Shown here piece after piece: positions 52,497 to 61,308 of a stretch of DNA of 64,000 nt. The stretch is from an uncultured Collinsella sp. GTDB lineage: Bacteria > Actinomycetota > Coriobacteriia > Coriobacteriales > Coriobacteriaceae. The stretch spans positions 1 to 64,000 of the forward strand of contig UQOY01000004.1 in NCBI GenBank assembly GCA_900542825.1, written 5' to 3'. The notes under the pieces are model-generated. The model was not told the DNA's origin and made no database searches. It saw only the letters and a list, made by a program, of their open reading frames with translations. The position numbers were made by a program, and so were the translations under genes. Every line of letters starts with the position of its first letter. Within the stretch, counting starts at the first letter, position 1.

Positions 52497-53215
52497 TCAT
52501 CACCTTCTTTGGCACTCGACTCAGCGGTGGTCGCGGCAGCCATGTCAGCGTCAACCGCTGTGGAAACGTCCTCCCCCTTAGTCCTAGCGACCGCCGGCGC
52601 CGGACCAACCCGGATATCCCCACGCGCCCAATCGCCATCGAGCGCACGTGCCACCCAGTGATAGATGGGAATCGTAAAGAAGATCAGTGCGGCAAAGGGG
52701 GCGCCACCAAACAGGAACATCAGCAAAAAGAACAACAGCCAGCACACGGCCCAATACGGGAACGACTGGAACGGGCCCTTCACCGGAGTCGAGCCAACTG
52801 CGCCGTCACTCGTCACCTGCGCCGTAGCGGCATTGGCGGCCTGCGCACTCCAGCTTGCCGCTTGCGCCGCCTTGGCCGCAGCATCACTCGCCTGCGCAGC
52901 TGCCTCCGTGGCGCGCGCCGCCGCCTCATGGGTGCGGGCACGTTCCGCCGCCTCGGCCTCGCGCTGACGGGCGCGGTCCTCGTTCTCAAACTCGATATCG
53001 TCCTCAATTTCATCGCTCGGATTGAGCAGCTCGTCCAGGCTCACGCCATAGAGTTTGGCGAGCGAGATCAGGTTCTCGGTATCGGGCGAGCTCTCCGCGC
53101 GCTCCCATTTACTGACCGCCTGGCGCGACAGCCCCAACTTTCGTGCCAGCCCTTCTTGGCTAAAGCCCTTGCTACGACGAAGGTCGGCGAGCCGCTGCGC
53201 AGTTTCTACATTCAT
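52493..53215 (-). CDS. XRE-family regulator with membrane segments
   Basis: 240 residues. An N-terminal helix-turn-helix (about 1-62) has the Xre pattern LRRSKGFSQEGLARKLGLSRQAVSKWERAESSPD. An acidic hinge leads into an Ala-rich helical stretch (about 85-140, mostly A/E/Q), then two hydrophobic helices (about 150-195) and a polar tail. A DNA-binding domain tied to the membrane suggests direct signalling from envelope to gene. ATG 53215 follows AGGAGGAAC; the frame extends further upstream without support. It forms an operon with the DUF4097 gene. Confidence 0.85.
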   Translation of the reverse strand: MNVETAQRLADLRRSKGFSQEGLARKLGLSRQAVSKWERAESSPDTENLISLAKLYGVSLDELLNPSDEIEDDIEFENEDRARQREAEAAERARTHEAAARATEAAAQASDAAAKAAQAASWSAQAANAATAQVTSDGAVGSTPVKGPFQSFPYWAVCWLLFFLLMFLFGGAPFAALIFFTIPIYHWVARALDGDWARGDIRVGPAPAVARTKGEDVSTAVDADMAAATTAESSAKEGDE

Positions 53216-53482
53216 GGTTCCTCCTATGTTTTTGCCAGCCGTGCCGCCGGACCGTTTTTTTCTTAAGGCGCCTTGCACAGTTAAAAATCTATCCGCCACC
53301 GCCAAAAGCATGCCACCTATTCTAGTGAGATTTTTGACAACCGGCGGTTGCGGGTGCATATGAGCTGCGGAAATGTGTCCAAACAAAGCAATGACCCGTA
53401 GCTTGGTTGTCCCCGTTGCGGCGTTAACGGTAGTATGGTCGTACTGTTTATTCCGCACCGCCAACGGAGGGAGTTCCGCGCC

Positions 53483-54355
53483 GTGAACCGCGATTTCGCC
53501 TCATCGCTCATCCAGCTCAACAACACGTTCTATCGCGAGCACTCCGCCTCCTTTTCCGATACGCGCCAAGCCCCGTGGCCCGGCTGGGTGCGCACCATGG
53601 ACATCGCGCTCGGACAGCTCGACGTCGCCACCATCGAGCACCCCGTCCGCGTCTTCGATCTTGCCTGCGGCAACATGCGATTCGAGAACTTTGCCGCCGG
53701 CGGCGCACTTGCCGCCAAGGGCGTCGATGGCGCAAACCCCTCGGCAGACGCCAGCTGCCCCTTCGAGTTCTATGGCGTCGACTCATGCCAGGACCTGGCC
53801 ATCGATGCACGCGGCCACGCCCTGCGCATTCCCAACCTGCACTTCCAGGAACTCGACGTGCTCGATGCCCTCATGAAACTCAATCCCGCCGAGACGCCCG
53901 ACGTGCTTTTCGACGCCCCGCTCGCCGACATCTCGGTCTGCTTTGGCTTTATGCACCACGTGCCGTCGTGCGAGTACCGCGTACGCGTGCTCGACGCCCT
54001 GGTGCGCCAGACGCGCCCGGGCGGCATCATCGCCATCAGCTTTTGGGAGTTTATGAACGACGAGCGCATGGCGCGCAAGGCCGTTCGAGCCGAGGCCCGC
54101 GCCGAGCTCACCCCGCCGTTTGAGGGTTACGATTCCGCACAGTTTGAAGCCGGCGACCACCTCATCGGCTGGCAAAACGACCGCCACGCCTACCGCTATT
54201 GCCATCACTTTGACGATCAGCAGATCACCGACCTGGTGCGCGGCGTGCGCACGTTCTACAAGAGTGGCGAGGTTCCCGTACGCGAGCTTGAGCGCTTCCA
54301 TGCCGACGGTCGCAGCGGCGAGCTCAATCGCTATGTGATCCTCAAGCGCCTGTAG
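53483..54355 (+). CDS. Class I SAM-dependent methyltransferase
   Basis: 290 residues. Motif I VRVFDLACGNMRFENF near 44, then YGVDSCQDL and CFGFMHHVPSCEYRVRVLDALV, with PGGIIAISFWEF, show a Rossmann methyltransferase. The opening FYREHSASFSDTRQAPWPGW resembles the Trm9-like wobble-uridine methyltransferase family, which would suit the neighbouring Elp3, but this is a weak link. GTG at 53483 has GGAGGGAG upstream; the ORF continues further 5' without a site. It shares a strand with trmB 117 bp downstream. Confidence 0.8.
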   Translation: MNRDFASSLIQLNNTFYREHSASFSDTRQAPWPGWVRTMDIALGQLDVATIEHPVRVFDLACGNMRFENFAAGGALAAKGVDGANPSADASCPFEFYGVDSCQDLAIDARGHALRIPNLHFQELDVLDALMKLNPAETPDVLFDAPLADISVCFGFMHHVPSCEYRVRVLDALVRQTRPGGIIAISFWEFMNDERMARKAVRAEARAELTPPFEGYDSAQFEAGDHLIGWQNDRHAYRYCHHFDDQQITDLVRGVRTFYKSGEVPVRELERFHADGRSGELNRYVILKRL

Positions 54356-54472
54356 GCACCGACGACTCGCGCCGGGACGCACCGCATCTTTCGGGCAAAC
54401 CATGCCCACCCTTTTTCAACCCATTGACGGAACGTGCAGCTATGCGTTCCATACTTATGACCAAGGAGCCTC

Positions 54473-55312
54473 ATGGGAGCCGTCCACGTTCGCACGCCTA
54501 AGAACTTTGTGCTCGAGGAGCGCTTGGAGCGCTACGCTGATGCGATTGAGACGAACCCCGAGACCTATGCCGGAGATTGGCGCAAGGCCTGTGCGCCAGT
54601 TGGCAGCAAGCCTTTCGAACACCTTCACCTGGATCTTGGCTGCGGCAAGGGAACGTACCTTGTAGAGCGCGCGGCCCACGAGCCAAACACGCTCTTTATC
54701 GGTATGGACCAGGAGCCCATCTGCATCGCCTATTCCGCACAGAAAATCTGCGAGCAGGAACTGACCAACGCGCTCGTCCTGCCCCGAGGCGCCGCATCGC
54801 TGCCGCAGCTGTTTGCCGCAGGCGAGCTCGATGTCATCACCATCAACTTTCCCACGCCGCAGCCCAAGGCCAAGTACGCCAAAAAACGACTCGTCCATGT
54901 CGACCATCTGATGCTCTATCGCCCGCTCTTTTCAGCCGGCGCCACTGTCACACTGCGAACCGACAGTAAGCCATTGCGCGACTACGCCCTGGGGCAGTTT
55001 GCCGCGGCCGGCTACGACACGCTTTGGGTAAGCGACGACGTCCGCCGCGACCACCCCGAGCATCCCGAGACCGAATATGAATGCCGCACGCGCGAGATGG
55101 GTGCCGTCGTCTATGGCATTTGCGCCACACCCGGCGCGCAGCCTAGCGATAAACAGCTCGCAGCAGGCCGAGCGCAGGAGCAAAGCCTTGCCTGCTACCT
55201 GCCCGAAAACCTCGATGAGCTCACCTATGTACCTCTGGGCATGGAAGAGGCCATCGAGAACTTTAGAAACCGCGCCCGCAAGGGTAAAAATCGCCTGCCT
55301 CAGGAACGCTAA
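54473..55312 (+). CDS. trmB: tRNA (guanine-N7)-methyltransferase TrmB, divergent
   Basis: A 279-residue SAM enzyme that makes m7G46 in tRNA. DLGCGKGTYLVERA, NTLFIGMDQE, and INFPTPQPKAKYAKKRLVHVDHL followed by the ATVTLRTDS strand match TrmB order. The usual DPWPK catalytic block reads TPQPK: the aspartate and tryptophan are changed, which may lower activity or change the substrate. The C-terminal 70 residues extend beyond the family core. AAGGAG precedes the ATG. Confidence 0.8.
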   Translation: MGAVHVRTPKNFVLEERLERYADAIETNPETYAGDWRKACAPVGSKPFEHLHLDLGCGKGTYLVERAAHEPNTLFIGMDQEPICIAYSAQKICEQELTNALVLPRGAASLPQLFAAGELDVITINFPTPQPKAKYAKKRLVHVDHLMLYRPLFSAGATVTLRTDSKPLRDYALGQFAAAGYDTLWVSDDVRRDHPEHPETEYECRTREMGAVVYGICATPGAQPSDKQLAAGRAQEQSLACYLPENLDELTYVPLGMEEAIENFRNRARKGKNRLPQER

Positions 55313-55410
55313 CACCGCGCGCCCATTTCCTGCATTTTCTCGCGCGCTGGCACCCCACGCCGCCGCTACGCCATAATAGTTGGCGGACAATCGCGAGAGA
55401 AAGCAAACAC

Positions 55411-58095
55411 ATGGCACAGACCACGACAGATACCGCCGCCAGCACCGTCTCCGGCGCCGGCGCCGCCAGCTCATTCTCGGGCGGCACAGGAACCGAAGCC
55501 GAGTTTGGCTCGCTCGGCGCGCTCTCCCCCACCTGGTGGGAGCCCGAGGACGGCAGCGAGCCCGAACCGTGGCTCACGCCCGATCAAGCCTTCGAACGCT
55601 TCTTTGAATGGACGAGCGATCGCGGCATTGAACTGTGGGATCACCAAGAAGAGGCCCTCATGGACCTGGCTGCCGGCGATCACGTCATTTTGGGAACACC
55701 GACCGGATCGGGTAAATCGCTCGTCGCGCTGGGCATGCTCTTTATGGGCATGGCACAGGGCAAGCGCTGTTATTACACGGCGCCCATCAAGGCCCTGGTC
55801 AGCGAAAAGTTCTTCGATCTGGTGCAGGTACTCAGCCGCGACAACGTCGGTATGATTACCGGCGACACGCATATCAATACCAAGGCGCCCGTCATCTGCT
55901 GCACGGCAGAGATCCTTGCCAACGACGCACTGCGCGAGGGTGAGGACGCCGATGTGGGCTGCGTGGCCATGGACGAGTTCCACTACTTTGCCGACCCCGA
56001 TCGCGGTTGGGCCTGGCAGGTGCCGCTGCTCACCCTGCCTCACACGCAGTTTATGCTCATGAGCGCCACGCTCGGCGATGTCACTGCCATCGCCGCCTCA
56101 CTCGAGGAGCACACCGGCGCTGCTTGCGACTTGGTTGTTGACGCCCCGCGTCCTGTTCCGCTGAGCTACGACTATGTAACGACCTCTCTCGAGGGCACCG
56201 TCGAGCTCGCCATGCGCCGTGGCGAGGCCCCGCTCTATATCGTGCACTTTAGCCAGGATGCCGCCCTTGCAACGGCGCAGTCGCTCGCCAATTTTGGCAT
56301 CGCCAGCAAGGAGCAGCGCGAGGCCATTAAGGAAGCTGCCAAAGGCACGAGCTTCTCCACGGCCTTTGGCAAGATTCTCAAACGTCTGCTCGGCTGCGGC
56401 GTCGGCGTGCACCATGCTGGCATGTTGCCGCGCTATCGCCTGCTAGTCGAGCGCTTGGCACAGCAGGGCCTGCTGCCCGTCATCTGCGGTACCGATACGC
56501 TCGGCGTCGGCATCAACGTACCCATCCACACCGTGGTGCTCACCGCGCTCACTAAGTTCGATGGCTACAAGATGCGTCGTCTGCGCGCCCGCGAGTTCCA
56601 TCAGATTGCCGGTCGCGCCGGCCGATCGGGCTTCGATACCGAGGGCATGGTCATCGCCGAGGCACCCGAGCACGAGATCGAGAACGCCAAGCTCATGGCC
56701 AAGGCGGGCGACGACCCCAAGAAGCTCCGCAAGATTAAAAAGAAGAAGAAGGCCCCCGAGGGCTTTGTCACCTGGAACAAGCAGACCTTTGAGCGCCTGA
56801 TCGAGACGCAGCCCGAGACACTCAAGCCGCGCCTGCGCATCACGCACTCCATGGTGATTAGCGTGGTCGAGCAGGGCGGCGATGCCCGAGCCCGCGTGCA
56901 CGACCTCATCGAGACGAGCCTGCAGACTCCCGAGGAAAAGGCTAAGCTCGAGGTTCGCGCCGACGAAATCTTCGCCACGCTCATCGATTCCGGCGTCGTC
57001 GTTCGCACCGAGGTGCCGCCCGCGCCTGACGCCCCGACTGACGCCGCGCCGGACGTCGACTATGCACTGACGGTCGATCTGCCCGAGGACTTTGCGCTCG
57101 ACCAGCCGCTCTCGCCGTTCTTGCTTGCCGCATTGGAGCTGCTCGATCCCGAGAGCGAGACCTATACCATGGACCTGATCTCGATGGTCGAGGCAACGCT
57201 CGAGGATCCCAAGCAGGTGCTGCGCGCACAGGAGCGCGCCGCACGCGATCGCGCTATGGCCGAGATGAAGGCCGACGGCATTGAATATGAGGAGCGCTTG
57301 GAGCGCATTCAGGACGTCACGTACGAAAAGCCGCTCGAGGATTTGCTCGACGCCGCTTTTGACAAGTACTGCCAGGAAGTACCCTGGGCAAACGACTACC
57401 AGCTCTCTCCCAAGAGCGTCCTGCGCGATATGCTGGAGAGCGCGAGCGATTTTAAGGGCTACATTCAAAAGCTCGGCATCGCCCGCTCCGAGGGCATTTT
57501 GCTGCGCTACCTGGCAGAGGCCTACCGTTCGCTTGACCGCACCGTACCCATCGAGAAACGCGACGAGCGCCTGCGCGACATTATCTCGTGGCTGGGCTTT
57601 GTGGTGCGCTCGGTGGACTCGAGCCTGGTGGACGAGTGGGAGAACGCCGGCAACCCGGCAGCCCTCGATGCCGCGCCGCCACAAGGCATCGACGAGGTCG
57701 TGACGGACCGCCGAGGCTGCACGCTACTGGTGCGCAACGCGCTCTTCCGCCGCGTGACCCTTGCCGCTCGCGAGCACGTTCGCGACCTGGGCGAGCTCGA
57801 CGACGACTGGGGCATGAGCGAGATCCGCTGGCAAAAGGCGCTCGATGCCTACCACGAACAGCACGAGGAAATTCTCACCGACGGAGATGCCCGCAGTGCC
57901 GCGATGTTTTCCATCGATGAGTCCGATGAGAAGACCGCACACGTGTGGCACGTGCACCAGATCTTTGCCGACGAGGATGGCGACCACGACTTTGGCATCA
58001 TGGGCGATGTCGATCTGGACGCCACGCAAGACGGCGGCGAGGTCATCTTCAAGAATTACCGTGTCGGCTTTATCGAGGATCTGCTCGAGGACTAG
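55411..58095 (+). CDS. Ski2-like DEAD/DEAH RNA helicase with DUF3516
   Basis: An 894-residue helicase. Motif I TPTGSGKSLVALGM is near 95, DEFHYFADPDRG near 188, SATLGD near 217 and QIAGRAGRSGFDTEG near 398. A stretch KIKKKKKAPEGF then leads to a long C-terminal region of the DUF3516 type (about 590-894). The family is widespread in Actinobacteria and resembles Ski2/Mtr4 exosome helicases, so RNA turnover is the likely job. The N-terminal 30 residues are Ser/Ala/Gly-rich and disordered. It is not adjacent to an exonuclease. Start ATG 55411 has only a weak AGAGAAAG site. Confidence 0.87.
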   Translation: MAQTTTDTAASTVSGAGAASSFSGGTGTEAEFGSLGALSPTWWEPEDGSEPEPWLTPDQAFERFFEWTSDRGIELWDHQEEALMDLAAGDHVILGTPTGSGKSLVALGMLFMGMAQGKRCYYTAPIKALVSEKFFDLVQVLSRDNVGMITGDTHINTKAPVICCTAEILANDALREGEDADVGCVAMDEFHYFADPDRGWAWQVPLLTLPHTQFMLMSATLGDVTAIAASLEEHTGAACDLVVDAPRPVPLSYDYVTTSLEGTVELAMRRGEAPLYIVHFSQDAALATAQSLANFGIASKEQREAIKEAAKGTSFSTAFGKILKRLLGCGVGVHHAGMLPRYRLLVERLAQQGLLPVICGTDTLGVGINVPIHTVVLTALTKFDGYKMRRLRAREFHQIAGRAGRSGFDTEGMVIAEAPEHEIENAKLMAKAGDDPKKLRKIKKKKKAPEGFVTWNKQTFERLIETQPETLKPRLRITHSMVISVVEQGGDARARVHDLIETSLQTPEEKAKLEVRADEIFATLIDSGVVVRTEVPPAPDAPTDAAPDVDYALTVDLPEDFALDQPLSPFLLAALELLDPESETYTMDLISMVEATLEDPKQVLRAQERAARDRAMAEMKADGIEYEERLERIQDVTYEKPLEDLLDAAFDKYCQEVPWANDYQLSPKSVLRDMLESASDFKGYIQKLGIARSEGILLRYLAEAYRSLDRTVPIEKRDERLRDIISWLGFVVRSVDSSLVDEWENAGNPAALDAAPPQGIDEVVTDRRGCTLLVRNALFRRVTLAAREHVRDLGELDDDWGMSEIRWQKALDAYHEQHEEILTDGDARSAAMFSIDESDEKTAHVWHVHQIFADEDGDHDFGIMGDVDLDATQDGGEVIFKNYRVGFIEDLLED

Positions 58096-58117
58096 CCGAA
58101 CATACTGGATCGAAACG

Positions 58118-58158
58118 AAGCGGGGCCGTTGGCAATATCGCCAGCGGCCCCGCTTTTG
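58118..58158. terminator. Bidirectional terminator between convergent genes
   Basis: AAGCGGGGCCGTTGGC/GCCAGCGGCCCCGCTT with a short loop and T/A runs. It serves the helicase (+) and possibly the DUF2130 gene (-). Confidence 0.85.
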
Positions 58159-58174
58159 CACTATCTGCTATGCC

Positions 58175-59932
58175 TTACTCGGCTTCCTCGACCTCATACG
58201 AATCCGCCTCGGCTGGCTCATCGCCTGTCTCCGACGCGGTCTCGCGTGCCTCATCAAACGCTGCTTTCATGGTCTTGTTGCCCCACGTGAGCTTGCGAAT
58301 GGTAAGTTCATCGGCCTTGTTGTGGGCCAGGCGCAGGTTCTCGGTGCTGCGGCGCAAATCGTCCTTGGTCTTCTCGAGCTGCTTGATGGCGGCATCGATT
58401 TCCTTGATTGCCGACTCGAATTGCTTACTCGCCAGATTGTAGTTGCGCGAGAAGCCGTCCTTGAACTTCTCCATCTTGGCCTCGAAGTTCGTGACATCGA
58501 TGTTCTGCTGTTTGTACTCCGCCAGCTCCTGCTTATAGCGCAGCGAACCCATGGCGGCGTTGCGCAGAAGCGTGATCATGGGAATGAAAAACTGCGGACG
58601 GATCACGTACATCTTCTCGTAGCGATAGCTCACGTCCACGATGCCGGCATTGTAAAGCTCGCTCTCGGGCTCGAGCAGCGTGCAGAGCACTGCATACTCA
58701 CAGCCTTTCTGGCGACGATCGTGGTCGAGCTTCTTAAAGAAGTCCTCGTTTTTATGCTTGGTCGCGGTCTCGTCGTTCTCGTTTTTCATCTCGAACATAA
58801 TCGAAATGACCTCGTTGCCGCTTGCGTCGCACTCGCGGAAGATAAAGTCGCCCTTGGTACCCTCGGACGCATCGTTATCCTTCTCGAAGTACGCGTTAGG
58901 AAATGCCGTCATGCGCAGACGGTTGAACTCGGTCTCGCAGTGCTGCTCGAGCGACTCGCCCACCATCTTGGTGGACAGGCGGACCTTCATGTCCTTAAGG
59001 CGCTCAATCTCTTCATCCTTGTAGCGAATCAGGTCATCGCTCGCACGCTTGGCCTGCGCAAGCTCGAGCTCGTGTGCCGCCTTGGCCTGCTCCTCGCGAG
59101 AATCGCGCACCGCCAACTCGCTCGTCAGCTTGGCACGTGCCTCATCGCGCTCTCGCTCCGCCGCGGCGACCGCCTCCGACAGGTTCATTTTTGCCATCAG
59201 CTCCTGCTCGCGCAGCTGGGCACGCAGACCCTCGGCCTCTTGCTCGGACTGAGCCTTTGCGGCGGAAAACTTCTCTTGTACCTGCGCGCGGTAGTCAGCA
59301 AGCGCGCGCTCGGCCTCGCTGCGAGCGGCATCAAGCTCACGCTGCGACTCTGCCGCGGCGGCGGCAAGCGCCATCTCCTGGGCCTTGTCCGCCGCGGCAA
59401 GCCTAGCCTGCAGCTCGGCAATCTGAGCGTCACGTGCAGCTAAATCGTTTTGAGCAGCGTTGCGCGCGGCCGACTCGACAAGCTTGGCTTCGTCATCTTT
59501 GCGTCCCAGCTGCGCACGCAAATTGTCGATCTCGCGCTGAAGCTCGGCGTTTTCCTTTTGAGCGTCGGCACGGGCCTCAACCGCTGCGCGCTGACTTGCG
59601 CTCTCGCGCTCTGCGGCAGCGCCCTCGAGCTTGGCGCGCAGCTCGGCAAGCTCAGCATCGCGCTTGGCAACCTCTTGTGCCAGCTTCTGCTCCGCAGTGT
59701 TCTTCTGCTCGGCAAGCTGAGCATTGCGCTGAGACTCTGCCTTTTGCAAGGCAGCCGTCGAACGCGAGCGCTCAAGCTCCAGCGCCTGCTCGCCCTCGCG
59801 CTGGACTGCCTTCACACGCTCATCCAGGTCGCGCGAAAACTCGGCATTGCGCACTTGCTTGACGATATCCGCATAGCCGGATGCGTCGACCTTAAAAACT
59901 TCGCCACAATGCGGGCACTTGATCTCGTTCAT
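58175..59932 (-). CDS. DUF2130 coiled-coil protein
   Basis: 585 residues. It opens with a zinc-ribbon-like CPHCGEVF. A very long Ala/Glu/Arg/Gln-rich coiled coil (about 35-340) follows, then the DUF2130 domain: GEKMEFK-like EFNRLRMTAFPNAYFEKDN, GDFIFRECDASGNEVISIMFEMKNENDE, and the ending with KTMKAAFDEA. The EF-K and D-residue pattern (IMFEMKNE) has the look of a PD-(D/E)xK nuclease fold, which is how such domains are sometimes described; activity is unproven. GAGGAG precedes the start. Single gene. Confidence 0.85.
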   Translation of the reverse strand: MNEIKCPHCGEVFKVDASGYADIVKQVRNAEFSRDLDERVKAVQREGEQALELERSRSTAALQKAESQRNAQLAEQKNTAEQKLAQEVAKRDAELAELRAKLEGAAAERESASQRAAVEARADAQKENAELQREIDNLRAQLGRKDDEAKLVESAARNAAQNDLAARDAQIAELQARLAAADKAQEMALAAAAAESQRELDAARSEAERALADYRAQVQEKFSAAKAQSEQEAEGLRAQLREQELMAKMNLSEAVAAAERERDEARAKLTSELAVRDSREEQAKAAHELELAQAKRASDDLIRYKDEEIERLKDMKVRLSTKMVGESLEQHCETEFNRLRMTAFPNAYFEKDNDASEGTKGDFIFRECDASGNEVISIMFEMKNENDETATKHKNEDFFKKLDHDRRQKGCEYAVLCTLLEPESELYNAGIVDVSYRYEKMYVIRPQFFIPMITLLRNAAMGSLRYKQELAEYKQQNIDVTNFEAKMEKFKDGFSRNYNLASKQFESAIKEIDAAIKQLEKTKDDLRRSTENLRLAHNKADELTIRKLTWGNKTMKAAFDEARETASETGDEPAEADSYEVEEAE

Positions 59933-59990
59933 AGCAGCTCCTCGATGGACGTAAATTTCAACCGCCTACACTCTACCGCGCCGCACGGAC

Positions 59991-60025
59991 AAAAAAGACG
60001 CCGCTGCCATAATGGCAACGGCGCC
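59991..60025 (-). terminator. Intrinsic terminator of the phosphoesterase gene
   Basis: On the minus strand GCCGTTGCCA-TTA-TGGCAGCGGC then GTCTTTTTT. It lies 60 bp after the stop. Confidence 0.85.
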
Positions 60026-60029
60026 AGAA

Positions 60030-60062
60030 CCACCACAAAGGGGACAGGCGCCTTTGTGGTGG
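60030..60062. repeat. GGGACAG-loop inverted repeat
   Basis: CCACCACAAAGG/CCTTTGTGGTGG, 12-bp perfect stem, loop GGACAGGCG. The loop core matches the hairpin at 46124-46160, so both may belong to one repeat family. Confidence 0.65.
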
Positions 60063-60082
60063 TTTGTGTGATGGTTCGAGAA

Positions 60083-60628
60083 TTACAGTCCAAAGAAGTC
60101 AAGGATTTGATCACGGCTTACGGGCTTGTAATCGTTGGCATCGAGGCCAACGTCGTAGCGAAAGATAGGGCGCTCGCGATCGCGATTGCGCGCGTTGGTG
60201 CGGTCTCCCCTGCTGTGAATGTGCCCGTGCAGCATGATGGCGCCGCGCGCCTTGCCATTCCAGCTGAGCATGGGGTAATGGCTCATTACCAGGCGATGGC
60301 CCTTAGCGTAACCGGGGGCGACCTCCAGATAATCGCGCACCTCATCCCAAATGTGCGGCGCGTCCGGATCTCCCCAATCGCCATCATGGTTACCACGGAT
60401 GAGCGTCACGTTCTGGCATTCGATGCGCTCGCGCAGGCGCGCTGCCTCCGCCATGGGCAAACGATACGTAAAGTCTCCCAGGATATAGAGGCGGTCGTCC
60501 ACAGCCACGCACTCATTGATGGCATCGATGACCTTGCGGTTCATCTCCTCGACCGAATCAAACGGTCGATCCGCGTCGTGCAAGATATTCGTATCGCCCA
60601 GGTGCAGGTCGGCGGTAAACCACATCAT
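60083..60628 (-). CDS. Metallophosphoesterase
   Basis: 181 residues with the calcineurin-like metal set: TADLHLGD, LGDFTYRL, IRGNHDGDW, SHYPML and HGHIHSRGD. These hydrolyse phosphomono- or diesters; the short form is common in phage and bacterial genomes and its substrate is unknown. I chose the ATG at 60628 because GAGGACA lies about 9 nt upstream; the first ATG of the frame (60643) has no site. It reads on the same strand as the small acidic ORF upstream. Confidence 0.82.
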   Translation of the reverse strand: MMWFTADLHLGDTNILHDADRPFDSVEEMNRKVIDAINECVAVDDRLYILGDFTYRLPMAEAARLRERIECQNVTLIRGNHDGDWGDPDAPHIWDEVRDYLEVAPGYAKGHRLVMSHYPMLSWNGKARGAIMLHGHIHSRGDRTNARNRDRERPIFRYDVGLDANDYKPVSRDQILDFFGL

Positions 60629-60694
60629 CGTCTCTGTCCTCATTTCGCAACGTGTTCAACTCGTGCTAAGTATACAGACGCAGCGATGCGGCGG

Positions 60695-60874
60695 TTATTC
60701 AAAGAGCTCGCCGAACAGTCTGCGGCGGCGCTTGTCTTGCTTTTTCGAAGCGTCACTCTGAGTTTTCTTGTCCTGCCGCTTCTTACGATCCTGTTCCAAC
60801 TCATCGTCATCGAGCAGCATATCCCACTCAAACGGATCGTCTACCAGATCGAACAGGTCATCGTCATCAAACAT
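60695..60874 (-). CDS. Small acidic-then-basic hypothetical protein
   Basis: About 59 residues, MFDDDDLFDLVDDPF followed by a Lys/Arg-rich tail ending RRRRLFGELFE. A GGGGGCGG site precedes the ATG at 60874; an ATG at 60886 is also in frame. Low complexity makes coding hard to prove. Same strand as the phosphoesterase, 66 bp upstream of it. Confidence 0.5.
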   Translation of the reverse strand: MFDDDDLFDLVDDPFEWDMLLDDDELEQDRKKRQDKKTQSDASKKQDKRRRRLFGELFE

Positions 60875-60985
60875 GGCCGCCCCCATTGCCGATTAGCGAG
60901 CATCCACCACATAGTTGAGAAGTCTACGGGCCCGTGCGGACACAAATTCATCCTGTCTGCGTCTTTCAATCGTTTGCCGCAACGC

Positions 60986-61014
60986 TTGCGCGACGGAACG
61001 CTTGCAGATAAGAT
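60986..61014 (+). promoter_or_regulatory. Candidate plus-strand promoter facing the peptide gene
   Basis: TTGCGC, 17-bp spacer, TAAGAT. Its transcript would start near 61021 and run antisense through the 27-residue peptide gene. Both hexamers are imperfect. Confidence 0.3.
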
Positions 61015-61108
61015 AGGAACACGGATGGCACCCGTGGCAGCGGGTCTTGCCAACTCAGATACACGTTTTCATCGTGAGAAGTGGCCGTCTTCGCTTACGC
61101 GGGGGCGG

Positions 61109-61192
61109 CTATTTCATTCGGCCGATAAACAGGCCGAGTTCGATAGCCGCGATCAACAACGCCAATAACGAAATAACATCGCTTACGTTCAT
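61109..61192 (-). CDS. 27-residue hydrophobic peptide, candidate type I (SOS) toxin
   Basis: The frame runs from ATG (61192) to TAG. It encodes a peptide beginning MNVSDVIS and ending FIGRMK, with about 18 uninterrupted Leu/Ile/Ala/Val residues between and one Glu (AIELGL). Size and layout match membrane toxins such as TisB (29 residues) and small holin-like toxins. AAGGGA lies 6 nt before the ATG but is buried in a stem (arms 61194-61204 and 61208-61218, one mismatch, 3-nt loop), so translation needs unfolding. A promoter with an SOS-type box stands about 80 nt upstream. Coding status is inferred; no homology was searched. Confidence 0.6.
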   Translation of the reverse strand: MNVSDVISLLALLIAAIELGLFIGRMK

Positions 61193-61255
61193 ACCAAATC
61201 CCTTCTAAAGGGAGTTGGCCCATCCGTGCTCCATAGCAGTAGTCTAACGCAAAAT

Positions 61256-61308
61256 GCGGGTAATAGGAACATATGTTCGTATTACCCGCACCCTTTTCTA
61301 ATGCACAA
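61256..61308 (-). promoter_or_regulatory. SOS-box promoter within a 34-bp palindrome
   Basis: Positions 61256-61289 form a 34-bp palindrome with two mismatched positions. Its centre on the minus strand, CGAACATATGTTCC (61266-61279), fits the Bacillus LexA/DinR consensus CGAACRNRYGTTYC at every base. A -10 TAATAC (61279-61284) and -35 TTGTGC (61303-61308) with an 18-bp spacer place the box at the start point. It also follows the stop of the aldehyde dehydrogenase gene and could serve as its terminator. Confidence 0.65.
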
